64,000 nucleotides of DNA from an uncultured Pseudoteredinibacter sp. (lineage in GTDB: Bacteria; Pseudomonadota; Gammaproteobacteria; Pseudomonadales; Cellvibrionaceae), in contig NZ_CANMYE010000002.1 in assembly GCF_947502065.1 (NCBI RefSeq), forward strand, positions 558,001 through 622,000, written 5' to 3'. Made by a program: the position numbers and the translations under genes. Under the pieces are notes generated by a model. The model saw only the letters and a list, made by a program, of their open reading frames with translations, was not told the DNA's origin and made no database searches. The stretch's first letter is position 1, and each line of letters begins with the position of its first letter. Positions 30,603 through 38,670 of this stretch are shown here, one piece after another.

Positions 30603-31760
30603 ATGCAAGCCATTCAAGAACAACTAAACCAAGCTTCCTTAGCACTGCGCAATGGGCAAGCCGCCCAGGCCAAAGAGCTTTTCCAAACGGTATTAAAAGC
30701 ACCACAGGCTCAATCGAATGCCGGTATCTGGCTCGGCCTAGCCTTTGCCTGCGGTAACGCGCAAGATCCGCAAGGCGCACTGGAGGCGGTAAACACTGCC
30801 CTGCAGATTCAGCCACAAAATCCTCAAGCCTTACTTTTCAAGGCCGATCATTTATGGCACCAGGGCGATAAAAACGCCGCTGCTGAATTTTACCAGGGCT
30901 TTCTTTTTCAAGCCCAGCAAAGCAACAATCTTGCACCGGACCTACAGGCCCAAGTTGCCAGAGCTCAAGCAAACCACGACAGTGTTGCCGCCGAACAGTT
31001 GGATTATTTACAAGCACAGATGGATGAGCTTGGGCTCGATGCCGAAGAAACCGGAGCACGCTTTCAGGAAGCTTTAGACATTAGCATGGGAAAAAAGCAG
31101 TTTTACCCACAACAACCGTCGAAATTCTTTTTTCCTCAGCTTCCCCATATACAATTTTTTGATACCGAGCAGTTTGACTGGGTACCAGAGCTAGAGGCAC
31201 AAACAGCCATTATCAAACAAGAGCTAAAAGCAGCCCTAGAAAAAGGGGTAAGTTTCGAACCCTATTTGCAAAGCAGTGAAGATGTTCCAACGCTTAGCGA
31301 CAGTAAAAACTGGGACAATGATGACTGGGGGGCTTTTTATCTTTGGAAAAGTGGCGAACGTCAGAATAGCGCTGAGGTTCACTTCCCCAATACAATTGCA
31401 GCACTGGAAAAGATTCCCTTTGCCAAGATTCCAGACAGTTCTCCCAATGTGCTTTTCTCCCGCTTACGCCCCAACACCCGAATTGAACCGCATTGTGGAT
31501 TTTTAAATACTCGATTGATTTGCCACTTACCGCTTATTATTCCGGAAAACTGTGGGGCATTGCGCTGTGGAAACGAAGCACGCCCATGGCAAGAGGGCCA
31601 GGTAATAATCTTTGATGATTCGATGGAGCACGAAGCTTGGAACAATTCGGACTCGGAAAGAGTTGTGCTTATCTTTGAGATTTGGCGCCCTGAATTAAAT
31701 GAAGCAGAACGTTCGGCCGTATCAAAGCTACTGCGCAGTATTAAAGATTACTCAGCTTAA
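30603..31760 (+). CDS. TPR protein fused to aspartyl/asparaginyl beta-hydroxylase domain
   Basis: A 385-residue protein. The N-terminal half (about 1-125) has helical tetratricopeptide-like repeats (AKELFQTVLKAPQAQSNAGIW, ALEAVNTALQIQPQNPQALL). The C-terminal half (about 215-370) is an Asp/Asn beta-hydroxylase fold, an Fe(II)/2-oxoglutarate oxygenase: RIEPHCGFLNTRLICHLPLI with the first His, GQVIIFDDSMEHEAWN with the second His, and RVVLIFEIWRP. The domain pair is seen in proteobacterial proteins; a protein or metabolite substrate is unknown. It is followed 22 bases later by a thioesterase gene on the same strand. Confidence 0.85.
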   Translation: MQAIQEQLNQASLALRNGQAAQAKELFQTVLKAPQAQSNAGIWLGLAFACGNAQDPQGALEAVNTALQIQPQNPQALLFKADHLWHQGDKNAAAEFYQGFLFQAQQSNNLAPDLQAQVARAQANHDSVAAEQLDYLQAQMDELGLDAEETGARFQEALDISMGKKQFYPQQPSKFFFPQLPHIQFFDTEQFDWVPELEAQTAIIKQELKAALEKGVSFEPYLQSSEDVPTLSDSKNWDNDDWGAFYLWKSGERQNSAEVHFPNTIAALEKIPFAKIPDSSPNVLFSRLRPNTRIEPHCGFLNTRLICHLPLIIPENCGALRCGNEARPWQEGQVIIFDDSMEHEAWNNSDSERVVLIFEIWRPELNEAERSAVSKLLRSIKDYSA

Positions 31761-31782
31761 ACAGAACGATAAAGACCAGACT

Positions 31783-32229
31783 ATGAAACCATCAGCCGAT
31801 AGCCGTAGTGATTATTATTGGTTCACCCAAATGAGTACTAAATTTCAGGATAATGACATTTATGGCCACCTGAACAACAATGTCCATAGCCAGTTTATCG
31901 ACAATGCCGTCAATCTATTTTTGCACCAAGAAGGTGGTTTAGATATGGCAAACGATCCTATTATTGGGCTCATTGTTAATTCTGGCTGCGATTATTTTAA
32001 GGAGCTGGGATGGCCGAAACATCAAAATATTGATATCGGCGTGCGCGTCAATAAGATTGGACGCAGCTCAGTGCAATATGCAGCAGGCTTATTTTCTGAG
32101 GGGGATAATGAAGCTGCAGCTCAAGGGCATTTCACCCATGTATGGATCAATCGAGAGACTCGCGATGCGGTAGAAATACCCTCGCCACTTCGCCAAGCGA
32201 TGGAATCCGTTTTACGCAAAAACGATTAG
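31783..32229 (+). CDS. Acyl-CoA thioesterase, 4HBT hot-dog fold
   Basis: A 148-residue single hot-dog domain protein. The DIYGHLNNNVHSQFIDNAV stretch is the 4-hydroxybenzoyl-CoA thioesterase-type active-site helix entry, with Asp and Asn-rich HLNN motif. It probably hydrolyses acyl- or aryl-CoA thioesters in the cytosol. I chose the ATG at 31783 (MKPSADSRSDYYWF) because homology starts there; the frame is open upstream into the preceding gene. A short hairpin AGCGCCTT/AAGGCGCT overlaps its stop codon. Confidence 0.8.
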   Translation: MKPSADSRSDYYWFTQMSTKFQDNDIYGHLNNNVHSQFIDNAVNLFLHQEGGLDMANDPIIGLIVNSGCDYFKELGWPKHQNIDIGVRVNKIGRSSVQYAAGLFSEGDNEAAAQGHFTHVWINRETRDAVEIPSPLRQAMESVLRKND

Positions 32230-32277
32230 CGCCTTACCATAAGGCGCTTAGCTTACACCGCCATTTGCAATGCAGTA

Positions 32278-32712
32278 CTATTTTTTGTGGGGAACAACTG
32301 CCATCGTTAAGCGCGAGATGCAGCTCAGCCGCCCCTGATCGTCAACAATGTGTATCTCCCACACCTGGGAGCTTCTTCCTTTGTGAGCAAGCTTTGCCGT
32401 ACCCGTCACTGAGCCTTCTCGCACGCCGCGCACATGGTTGGCATTGACCTCTTGGCCAACGCTAAACTCACGACTTGGATCAATCACCAAATTAGCACCA
32501 ATACTGCCCAAAGTTTCAGCCAACACAACATTAGCGCCGCCATGAATCAAACCAAAAGGCTGAAAAGTACGATGATCAGCTGGCATTGTGCCACGAATAT
32601 AATCGTCACCAATTTCAGTAATCTCTATACCCATTGCCTCAACGGCGGTACCTTTATGCCCTTTAGAAAACTCTGCTATATCAGGCTCTGAAAACCAAAT
32701 TCTCTCTGTCAT
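32278..32712 (-). CDS. PaaI/MenI-like hot-dog thioesterase
   Basis: A 144-residue thioesterase of the PaaI/YbdB/MenI group: FQPFGLIHGGANVVLAETLGS contains the HGG active-site helix motif with the catalytic Glu in LAET. Relatives hydrolyse DHNA-CoA, phenylacetyl-CoA hydroxylated products or misacylated enterobactin intermediates; the substrate cannot be decided here. It is convergent with the 4HBT gene and 57 bases downstream of the metallo-beta-lactamase gene on the same strand. Confidence 0.85.
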   Translation of the reverse strand: MTERIWFSEPDIAEFSKGHKGTAVEAMGIEITEIGDDYIRGTMPADHRTFQPFGLIHGGANVVLAETLGSIGANLVIDPSREFSVGQEVNANHVRGVREGSVTGTAKLAHKGRSSQVWEIHIVDDQGRLSCISRLTMAVVPHKK

Positions 32713-32769
32713 ATCTTTCTCTACTTCTTTGCTACTGCTGCATTTACTTTTTTGCTTAGCCTCTTCTTG

Positions 32770-33414
32770 CTAACCAAAGTTTTTATCGGAAACAAAAGGG
32801 TTCGTTTTGCGCTCCTGCCCAAAGGTGGACATAGGACCGTGCCCCGGAATAAAACTGACATCGTCACCCAAGGTCCATAGTTGTTCACGAATCGATTTCA
32901 CTAAGGTATCAAAATCGCCACGAGGAAAGTCTGTGCGACCAATAGAGCCCTGAAACAGTACATCACCAACAATGGCTAACTTTGAAGCACGATGAAAGAA
33001 GATAACGTGCCCAGGAGTATGGCCAGGACAGTGACGAACCTCGAGCGATTCTTCGCCAAATTGAATTTCATCGCCTTGCTGCAACCAACGATTCGGGACA
33101 AATGTATTGGCTTCTGGAAAGCCCATCATTTGCGCCTGATTAGGAAGAGATTGAATCCAAAAATCATCTTCTAAATGCGGCCCTTCGATTGGCAGCGACA
33201 AATCTTCGGCCAAAGCTGCCACTCCGCCCACATGATCCAAGTGCGCATGGGTATTGATAATCTTGACGAGCTTTACACCCAACTGCTGGACGGCCTGCTT
33301 GATACGGTCAAGATCACCACCTGGATCAACAATGACAGCCTCCATGGTTTTTTCACACCACAGTAAACTGCAGTTTTGCTGGTAAGGGGTAACGGGAATA
33401 ACTTGAAATTTCAC
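32770..33414 (-). CDS. Metallo-beta-lactamase fold hydrolase, glyoxalase II-like (YcbL type)
   Basis: A 214-residue MBL-fold enzyme. Zinc ligand motifs are complete: THAHLDHVGG (HxHxDH), HCPGHTPGH, and GDVLFQGSIGRTDFP with the bridging Asp; the last His is in FIPGHGP. Length and motifs fit YcbL, a short glyoxalase II (hydroxyacylglutathione hydrolase) lacking the C-terminal helical domain. It probably hydrolyses thioesters such as S-lactoylglutathione. It precedes the hot-dog thioesterase gene, so two thioester hydrolases sit in a row. Confidence 0.88.
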   Translation of the reverse strand: MKFQVIPVTPYQQNCSLLWCEKTMEAVIVDPGGDLDRIKQAVQQLGVKLVKIINTHAHLDHVGGVAALAEDLSLPIEGPHLEDDFWIQSLPNQAQMMGFPEANTFVPNRWLQQGDEIQFGEESLEVRHCPGHTPGHVIFFHRASKLAIVGDVLFQGSIGRTDFPRGDFDTLVKSIREQLWTLGDDVSFIPGHGPMSTFGQERKTNPFVSDKNFG

Positions 33415-33615
33415 AATTCTTCTCTTATCAGGCGCTGAGCAACTCTTAAAAATGGTGCCCTAACTGTTGTAACATTGTTGGTATTGGCTGTGGCTTTTAT
33501 AACGCTTTCAATCTTATAGCGTCATTATGCCTAAACTGGGCATTGCCCACAGGGGCTTATTTTTACAATACATTGACCTGCATGAACAAACAATAATAGA
33601 GACAAAGGAATTTAT

Positions 33616-34536
33616 ATGAAAAAGCTTGGTGTCGGCTTGGCCATTTTTGCCACAATAGCCGCTATTTTGATCGGCTTGGTATTGCCCAGTTATATGCTAG
33701 AAGCCAAAAACCAAGTACCCAAGCAAAATCCTGGCGACATCGGCTTAGCTTTTGAAGACTTATACTTCGAGCCCAAAGACGAGAATATCAAGCTGCACGC
33801 TTGGTGGATGCCCGCAACCGATGCGAAAGCCATTTTACTGATGGTACACGGGGCCAATGGTAGCAAAGAAGGACGCTTTCCTAACTCACTAGCCATGTAT
33901 AAAGCGCTACTTACGGAGGGCTATTCCCTACTGGCAATTGATATGCGTAACCATGGCACCTCAGGAAGAAGTGAGCTAGGCGAGCTGGGCATGGGCATTG
34001 CCGAACGCCCCGATCTTATCGCCGCACTCGACCAGATTGAACAACGCAACCCCGAACAATTACCGATTTTTAGCTTTGGATTATCGATGGGTGGCGCTGC
34101 TGTAATCCACCTAGCTGATATCGATAAACGCAGCCGCGGCTTAATTTTGTTTGATCCGATGCTTCATACCGAAGATGCCCTAGAGCTAGGCTCTCAAGCC
34201 AGCACCGGTATTCCCAACTGGTTGGCCGATATGGTTGTGTGGAGTACCCTGCAGCAGCGCGATTTTCACGCAAATGCTTTAGATATTGCCCTTAAGCAAA
34301 ATCTACCCACTTTATTACTGCAAGATGTTGGCGACCCAGTAACCCGCCTAGAACACGCCCAAACCCTGCACCAAGCAAGGCCGGAAATTAATTATGTTAG
34401 CTTTGCCGACCCGGCTAGCGATCACTGGATTTATGAAGACCATGGCGCCTGGGGCACCCATGTTGCCGCCTTTTATTTTGAACCTGAGCGCTTTATTAAG
34501 ACTATTGTTGATTTTGTTGATCAGCATTCCAACTAA
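33616..34536 (+). CDS. Membrane-anchored alpha/beta hydrolase
   Basis: A 306-residue serine hydrolase. A hydrophobic N-terminus (about 5-27, LGVGLAIFATIAAILIGLVLP) acts as signal or anchor. The fold is marked by MVHGANGSKEG (oxyanion region), MRNHGTSG, the nucleophile elbow GLSMGGA (Ser about residue 157), an acid near DVGDPV and a late His in SDHWIYEDHG. Related to YqkD/abhydrolase 12-like families; natural substrate unknown. Ribosome binding site AAGGAA precedes the ATG. Single gene, divergent from the MBL hydrolase. Confidence 0.82.
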   Translation: MKKLGVGLAIFATIAAILIGLVLPSYMLEAKNQVPKQNPGDIGLAFEDLYFEPKDENIKLHAWWMPATDAKAILLMVHGANGSKEGRFPNSLAMYKALLTEGYSLLAIDMRNHGTSGRSELGELGMGIAERPDLIAALDQIEQRNPEQLPIFSFGLSMGGAAVIHLADIDKRSRGLILFDPMLHTEDALELGSQASTGIPNWLADMVVWSTLQQRDFHANALDIALKQNLPTLLLQDVGDPVTRLEHAQTLHQARPEINYVSFADPASDHWIYEDHGAWGTHVAAFYFEPERFIKTIVDFVDQHSN

Positions 34537-34557
34537 ATGCTCTCTAGCAGGCTGTTG

Positions 34558-34588
34558 AAAAAGGCAGGCTATTATTTATAAGCCTGCC
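34558..34588 (-). terminator. Terminator overlapping the end of the PLD-like gene
   Basis: On the minus strand GGCAGGCT and AGCCTGCC form an eight-base stem whose left arm includes the last codons of the PLD-like gene; TTTTT (A-run 34558-34562) follows directly. The stop codon is in the loop. Confidence 0.65.
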
Positions 34589-35252
34589 ACAGCTCTTCAA
34601 AGAGCGCAGAAAACTGCCGTAATAAATCGCGTTCGTAAGTTAGCACAATGTTCTCTTGGTTCTTGGTGGTCGCACTGCGGGTCCAGTTAAAGCTGCCATT
34701 GATTAGCAAGCGACGGTCGAATAAGGCGAATTTATGGTGCATATGGTAAGGACTGTCGTCTAGTCTGAGCTCGACGCCTGCAGCCTCTAAGCGATCTATA
34801 TCGCTGCCCATATCGTGGGATTTATCATTATCGCTGATAATTCGAACATCGATACCTTTGCGATGCGCCGCTAGGATAGCTTCGCTAATTTTGTCATCTG
34901 AAATCGTGAACACGCAGATATCGATCTGCTCACGGGCACTGTTGATCTGCTGAATGATCGCTTGGCGACAGGTATTGCCAGGGCTAAAGTAAGCTTGGTC
35001 GGCCTTATAGAAGCCACTATCTTGCTTACAAACTTTGACCACTTTTTGCAGCCATTCAAGAATAGCGGCTGGATTACCATCGTCTTTCGACATGGCATCT
35101 TTGGCCAGATCAAAAGCTCGATTGCGCACAAAGTTTCTCTCTGGCCCACTCAAGGCCTGTACAAAATCTCGCAGCTCTCGCTTTTCCTGATTATCCAGTC
35201 GGCTATCTGATAAAGAATCTAATAACAGTTTTTCTAATTGAGGCTTATCCAT
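34572..35252 (-). CDS. Phospholipase D-like single-HKD protein
   Basis: A 226-residue soluble protein with no signal peptide. Residues 1-90 are helical and of unknown family; residues about 95-220 form a PLD-type domain with one HKD motif, HMHHKFALFDRRLLINGSFNW, containing His, Lys and Asp in order and the GSxNW tail. Single-HKD members work as dimers and include endonucleases (Nuc-like) and phospholipases; the basic, signal-less form slightly favours a nucleic acid substrate, by inference. A terminator overlaps its 3' end. Not clearly part of an operon. Confidence 0.82.
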   Translation of the reverse strand: MDKPQLEKLLLDSLSDSRLDNQEKRELRDFVQALSGPERNFVRNRAFDLAKDAMSKDDGNPAAILEWLQKVVKVCKQDSGFYKADQAYFSPGNTCRQAIIQQINSAREQIDICVFTISDDKISEAILAAHRKGIDVRIISDNDKSHDMGSDIDRLEAAGVELRLDDSPYHMHHKFALFDRRLLINGSFNWTRSATTKNQENIVLTYERDLLRQFSALFEELWQAYK

Positions 35253-35345
35253 AACGACGCCACATCATAGTTTTCGGAATCGTTCAGGATAGTGAGGGCT
35301 GGAGGCGAATTCAACTACAAAGGCTAGCGGGCCGCCCCGATACAC

Positions 35346-35714
35346 TTAGATCGCTTGGGCAATTTCAGCCTGAGGAAGGTATTCCAACAATGTATTGTTA
35401 GCCGAACTTACTCTGACAGCCTTGAGATTCTTAGGGAAATCCACCCAAGTATAGCTAGCGGTTTGCGGATGCATTAAGCGATAGCTGTTAAGGTTTTTCT
35501 TTTGATCATGAGCAGAGCACTCACATTGATGTGGATCCATGCAGAACTCAAAGTCATAAATACCTTCGTCAGCATTGGGCTGCTGCCTTGCAAGACGCAA
35601 GATGGCGCTATCAGGCTGCTGACAGCAGTGCCCTAAGGCGACAACTACGAGATGTGGCAATATCCCCTGGTACTCTTCTACTTCAACCCTTTTGACGCGC
35701 TGTGAACTGATCAT
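35346..35714 (-). CDS. Small protein of unknown function with Cys/His cluster
   Basis: A protein of about 122 residues that I do not recognise. It carries a compact CMDPHQCECSAH cluster (around residue 75) able to bind metal, plus a CC pair near residue 30. I chose the ATG at 35714 (MISSQRVKRVE), 12 bases after AAAAGG; other in-frame ATGs lie up to eight codons upstream. No membrane helix. It is downstream of a candidate 53-codon CxxC gene on the same strand (35785-35946), and the two could be co-expressed. The gene looks real from codon use, but no function can be given. Confidence 0.5.
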   Translation of the reverse strand: MISSQRVKRVEVEEYQGILPHLVVVALGHCCQQPDSAILRLARQQPNADEGIYDFEFCMDPHQCECSAHDQKKNLNSYRLMHPQTASYTWVDFPKNLKAVRVSSANNTLLEYLPQAEIAQAI

Positions 35715-35784
35715 GGTATGCATCATCCTTTTATGCATTATTCATTATTGTTAGTTGTCGGCCATTACCGCCAAAGACTTGAAT

Positions 35785-35946
35785 CTACCCCCAATGACGG
35801 CTGGCAATGCTACGCCCATCCGTGCCAGATAAACGTGAATGAATCGGCAGTTTGCAGGATACACAGGTAAAGCTGAGCTTAGTTTCGTAATCATTGCACC
35901 AGTAGACATTTTGAGCGCGCACCAGCACACAATCTATATGCGACAT
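35785..35946 (-). CDS. Candidate 53-residue CxxC protein
   Basis: A 53-codon frame from ATG 35946 to TAG 35785, in the otherwise empty space between the previous gene and the SDR gene. The product MSHIDCVLVRAQNVYWCND... has four Cys, including FTCVSC, a pattern of small zinc-binding or PilZ-less ribbon proteins. No good ribosome binding site is visible (AAGGG lies about 16 bases upstream). It is shorter than usual gene-finding limits. Candidate only. Confidence 0.35.
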   Translation of the reverse strand: MSHIDCVLVRAQNVYWCNDYETKLSFTCVSCKLPIHSRLSGTDGRSIASRHWG

Positions 35947-36019
35947 CCTGTCAGTATTCACCCTTTGCGCTATTACTTTTGGCTCTTACAATGGGGCAAA
36001 ACACTTTAAGGAGTTAACC

Positions 36020-36793
36020 ATGCAAGCACTATTTGATTTACAAGGTAAGGTCGCTATCGTCACCGGCGGCTCTCGTGGTATTGGCGCCATGATTGCCCAA
36101 GGCTTTGTGGCCGCTGGCGCTCGAACCTATATCACGGCTCGTAAGCAAGCTGAATTGGAAGCCACTGCTGCCGAGTTAAGTAAGCAAGGCGAGTGTATTG
36201 CTATCAGCTCTGATCTGAGCACAATGGAAGGTATTGAAAGTTTTGTTGCTGAAGTACAGGCCCGTGAATCGCAAGTTGATATATTGGTTAACAACGCTGG
36301 TGCGACTTGGGGACAGCCTATCGATGAGTTTACTGAGCAAGGCTGGGATCGAGTGATGGATTTAAATACTAAATCTATTTTCTTTTTGAGTCAGAAGTTG
36401 CTGCCTCTTTTGAGAACGGGTGCCAGTGCTGAAGACCGTAGCCGTATTATTAATATTGCTTCCATTAATGGTTTAACCAACCCTAACATGGAAAATTATT
36501 CTTACTCGGCCAGTAAGGCGGCAGTGATTCATTTAACCACTCATATGGCGGCACGTTTGATTAAAGATAATGTGTTGGTTAACGGTATTGCGCCTGGTTT
36601 TTTCCCAAGCAAGATGACGGCCTTTATTTTGGATCACGATGCGCAAGCGGCGGCAGCTTCGGTTCCGGCGGGGCGTGTGGGTACTCCGGAGGATGCTGCG
36701 GGCACGGCGATTTATTTAAGCTCGCGAGCTTCGGCTTTTGTGAATGGTCATACGATTGTGCTTGATGGTGGGCAGGTTGCTAATGCTCATTGA
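36020..36793 (+). CDS. Short-chain dehydrogenase/reductase, RhlG-like
   Basis: A 257-residue classical SDR. Seen: cofactor motif TGGSRGIG (about 17-24), NNAG (about 92-95), catalytic Ser in INIASINGL, YSYSASK with catalytic Tyr and Lys, and the C-terminal LDGG. ARKQ after the second strand suggests NADP preference. The overall form recalls RhlG/FabG-type ketoreductases. Ribosome binding site AAGGAG is eight bases before ATG. The gene is alone and is followed by hairpin repeat copy B. Confidence 0.9.
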   Translation: MQALFDLQGKVAIVTGGSRGIGAMIAQGFVAAGARTYITARKQAELEATAAELSKQGECIAISSDLSTMEGIESFVAEVQARESQVDILVNNAGATWGQPIDEFTEQGWDRVMDLNTKSIFFLSQKLLPLLRTGASAEDRSRIINIASINGLTNPNMENYSYSASKAAVIHLTTHMAARLIKDNVLVNGIAPGFFPSKMTAFILDHDAQAAAASVPAGRVGTPEDAAGTAIYLSSRASAFVNGHTIVLDGGQVANAH

Positions 36794-37094
36794 TAGTAAA
36801 TACTGAGATCAATGCCTGATGGATGCGGCGTAGTTGCTTTAAAACAACTCATTAGCTTCCATCCGCTTTTATTCCTTTCAGGTTTTGATCCGAAACACGC
36901 TTAAACCATCCTAGGGCGCTCGACTTCGCGGCGTGGATTCGTCGCCATCCATGGCGCTCTACCTGCGGTCAAGCCCAAATTTCCTCCAAGGAAATTGGTC
37001 ATGCCGCTCCACGGTTTCGGATAAAAACCTGAAAGAAACAAAAGCTATTAAGAATACACTTTGAAAAAATGGCTTCGAAGTGGGGTCAGAACCT
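36794..37094. other. Intergenic region with hairpin copy B and a REP
   Basis: 301 bases between convergent SDR and mocA-like genes. No gene seen. It holds the long hairpin at 36865-37045 and the start of the GGGGTCAGAACC REP at 37082. Confidence 0.7.
36865..37045. repeat. Long hairpin repeat, copy B
   Basis: Arms 36865-36896 and 37014-37045 are 32-base reverse complements with three mismatches. The core begins ACACGCTTAAACCATCC at 36895, identical to copy C, then GGGCGCTCGACTTCG. The inner hairpin CGCC-ATCCAT-GGCG is at 36943-36956. Extra sequence near 36975-37000 includes a second small palindrome around AATTTCC...GGAAATT. It lies between two convergent genes. Confidence 0.8.
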
Positions 37095-37110
37095 TTAGGG
37101 TTCTGACCCC
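37082..37110. repeat. REP element at mocA 3' end
   Basis: GGGGTCAGAACC and GGTTCTGACCCC form a 12-base stem around TTTAG. Same family as the elements at 44024-44274 and 62131-62159. On the minus strand it encodes the last few codons (T-G-S-E-P) and the stop of the mocA-like gene. Confidence 0.85.
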
Positions 37111-37727
37111 GTTGGGCCGCCACTTGTTAGATCTTCTTTTGTATCAACGTCTTTGTAGAAGCCGATATCTAGGCTATCTATTTTTCTTAAGTTATCTGAA
37201 TGCGTCTTTAGTATCGGCCTTGCTCCTTGGTCGCCGTGCAGCTTACTAAACTCAGTTAAGTAATTACGGTGGAATATTGCTGGATTACCTAGCCTGCCCT
37301 GTTCTTGACTAAACGGTGCGAAGATTGAATTTTCTTGCCAGTCTATTGCGTCCAAGAAGTTTTCCAAAGCTGAAGCCCTAAGATATGGCATATCGGCCAA
37401 TGCGAATAACGTAAATGAGTGCTCTTTACTTTGAGCGTATTCAGCAGCAGCACGAACGGAAACCGATAAGCCTTCGCTCACATCTTCTAATAAAATAGTC
37501 GGCAAAGGGTGATGCTTTATCTGTGTTAAAAGCGCTTGATCATCCGCCCTTAAAAAAACTGTAGGAGATAAACCCAGCTCTAGGTATGGCTGCAAGCTGT
37601 GCTCAATTAATTGGCGGCCATCGGGCATTGGGGCGAGTAGTTTGGCGCTACCAAAACGGCGGGAAAAGCCGGCGGCTAAAAAGCAAACTTGCAAGCGCTC
37701 ATTTAAATTGGATATGGAGCTAGGCAT
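37095..37727 (-). CDS. MocA-like molybdenum cofactor nucleotidyltransferase
   Basis: A 210-residue NTP-transferase. Seen: the N-terminal nucleotide-binding LAAGFSRRFGSAKLLAP (about 16-32), DMPYLRASAL and a C-terminal DVDTKEDL. MocA adds CMP to molybdopterin for xanthine-dehydrogenase-family enzymes; MobA would add GMP. The gene sits at the end of the molybdenum hydroxylase operon, overlapping the XdhC gene by eight bases, which favours MocA (CTP). The final codons after DVDTKEDL come from a REP element. Weak point: CTP versus GTP preference is not readable here. Confidence 0.85.
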   Translation of the reverse strand: MPSSISNLNERLQVCFLAAGFSRRFGSAKLLAPMPDGRQLIEHSLQPYLELGLSPTVFLRADDQALLTQIKHHPLPTILLEDVSEGLSVSVRAAAEYAQSKEHSFTLFALADMPYLRASALENFLDAIDWQENSIFAPFSQEQGRLGNPAIFHRNYLTEFSKLHGDQGARPILKTHSDNLRKIDSLDIGFYKDVDTKEDLTSGGPTGSEP

Positions 37728-38652
37728 TTTTTACGGCGATAAGATCGGCCAAAATTGATACCGCAATTTCTGCTGGGGTTTTGCTGTGAATATCTAAACC
37801 AATGGGGGCTTTTAGCTTTTTCAGCTCGCGGTCGCTAAAACCAAAGTGCTCCTGCAGGCGTTCGCGACGCTTGGCGCTGGTTCTTACTGAGCCCATGGCA
37901 CCAATATAAGCTGCCTTTGAGCGCAGTGCATACATCACGGCGAGATCATCGATTTTAGGGTCATGACTTACTGTGGCAATAAAGCTATGGCTATCCACCC
38001 CCAATTCAGCCAATACATCATCGGGATATTGGCGATAAATAGGTGCCCAGGATTCTTGCCACTGCTCGGCATACTCAGGGCGCGGATCAATGACTGCGCA
38101 GCGAATATTAAGCAGCTCGGCTAGCTGCACTAAATATTGCGAAATGGGCCCAGCGCCAACGATATACAACTGCCAACGCGGACCTAAAACATTGAGCCAA
38201 CGCTCACCATCCCACTGGTGCTCTTGCCAGATATCACAATCTTGTATTTCACATTGCCCGCTATCGAGCTGGCTAACTAAGGCTACTGTTTGGCGTTGCT
38301 TTAAAGCCTGAAGGGCATCGGCTAATAAGCTTTCCGTCACCGGCTGCACGTATAAGCGCATGCAACCACCGCAGGGCAATTGCAAACGCGCACGTTCTTC
38401 TTCGCTTTCGCCATATAGGCGAACTTCAGCCGATTCTGGCCAGTTTTGTTTTAAGCTTTCTAGCAGCTCTTCTTCAATGCAGCCACCAGAAACTGAACCC
38501 CAAAACTCACCACTTTTCGCAACAGCTAACAGTGACCCTACCGGCCTTGGCGAGCTGCCAAAGGTCTCCATAACGGAAATCAAACACAAAGATTTTCCCG
38601 CCTGCGCAGCAAGTAAGGCGCTATGTAAAATATCTTCGTGTTCTGCTTGCAC
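37720..38652 (-). CDS. XdhC/CoxI family molybdoenzyme maturation factor
   Basis: A 310-residue XdhC-family protein. N-terminal part: GSSPRPVGSLLAV and SGGCIEEELLE (with Cys), LPCGGCMRLYVQP (second Cys motif). C-terminal Rossmann-like part: YIVGAGPISQYLVQLAELL, then FIATVSHDPKIDDLAVMYAL and IGAMGSVRTSAKRRERL. XdhC binds the molybdenum cofactor and loads the sulfurated form into the hydroxylase. Placed between the large subunit gene (18 bases) and the mocA-like gene (overlap of 8). Confidence 0.93.
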   Translation of the reverse strand: MQAEHEDILHSALLAAQAGKSLCLISVMETFGSSPRPVGSLLAVAKSGEFWGSVSGGCIEEELLESLKQNWPESAEVRLYGESEEERARLQLPCGGCMRLYVQPVTESLLADALQALKQRQTVALVSQLDSGQCEIQDCDIWQEHQWDGERWLNVLGPRWQLYIVGAGPISQYLVQLAELLNIRCAVIDPRPEYAEQWQESWAPIYRQYPDDVLAELGVDSHSFIATVSHDPKIDDLAVMYALRSKAAYIGAMGSVRTSAKRRERLQEHFGFSDRELKKLKAPIGLDIHSKTPAEIAVSILADLIAVKNA

Positions 38653-38670
38653 AATAAGTCTCTGTAAAAA

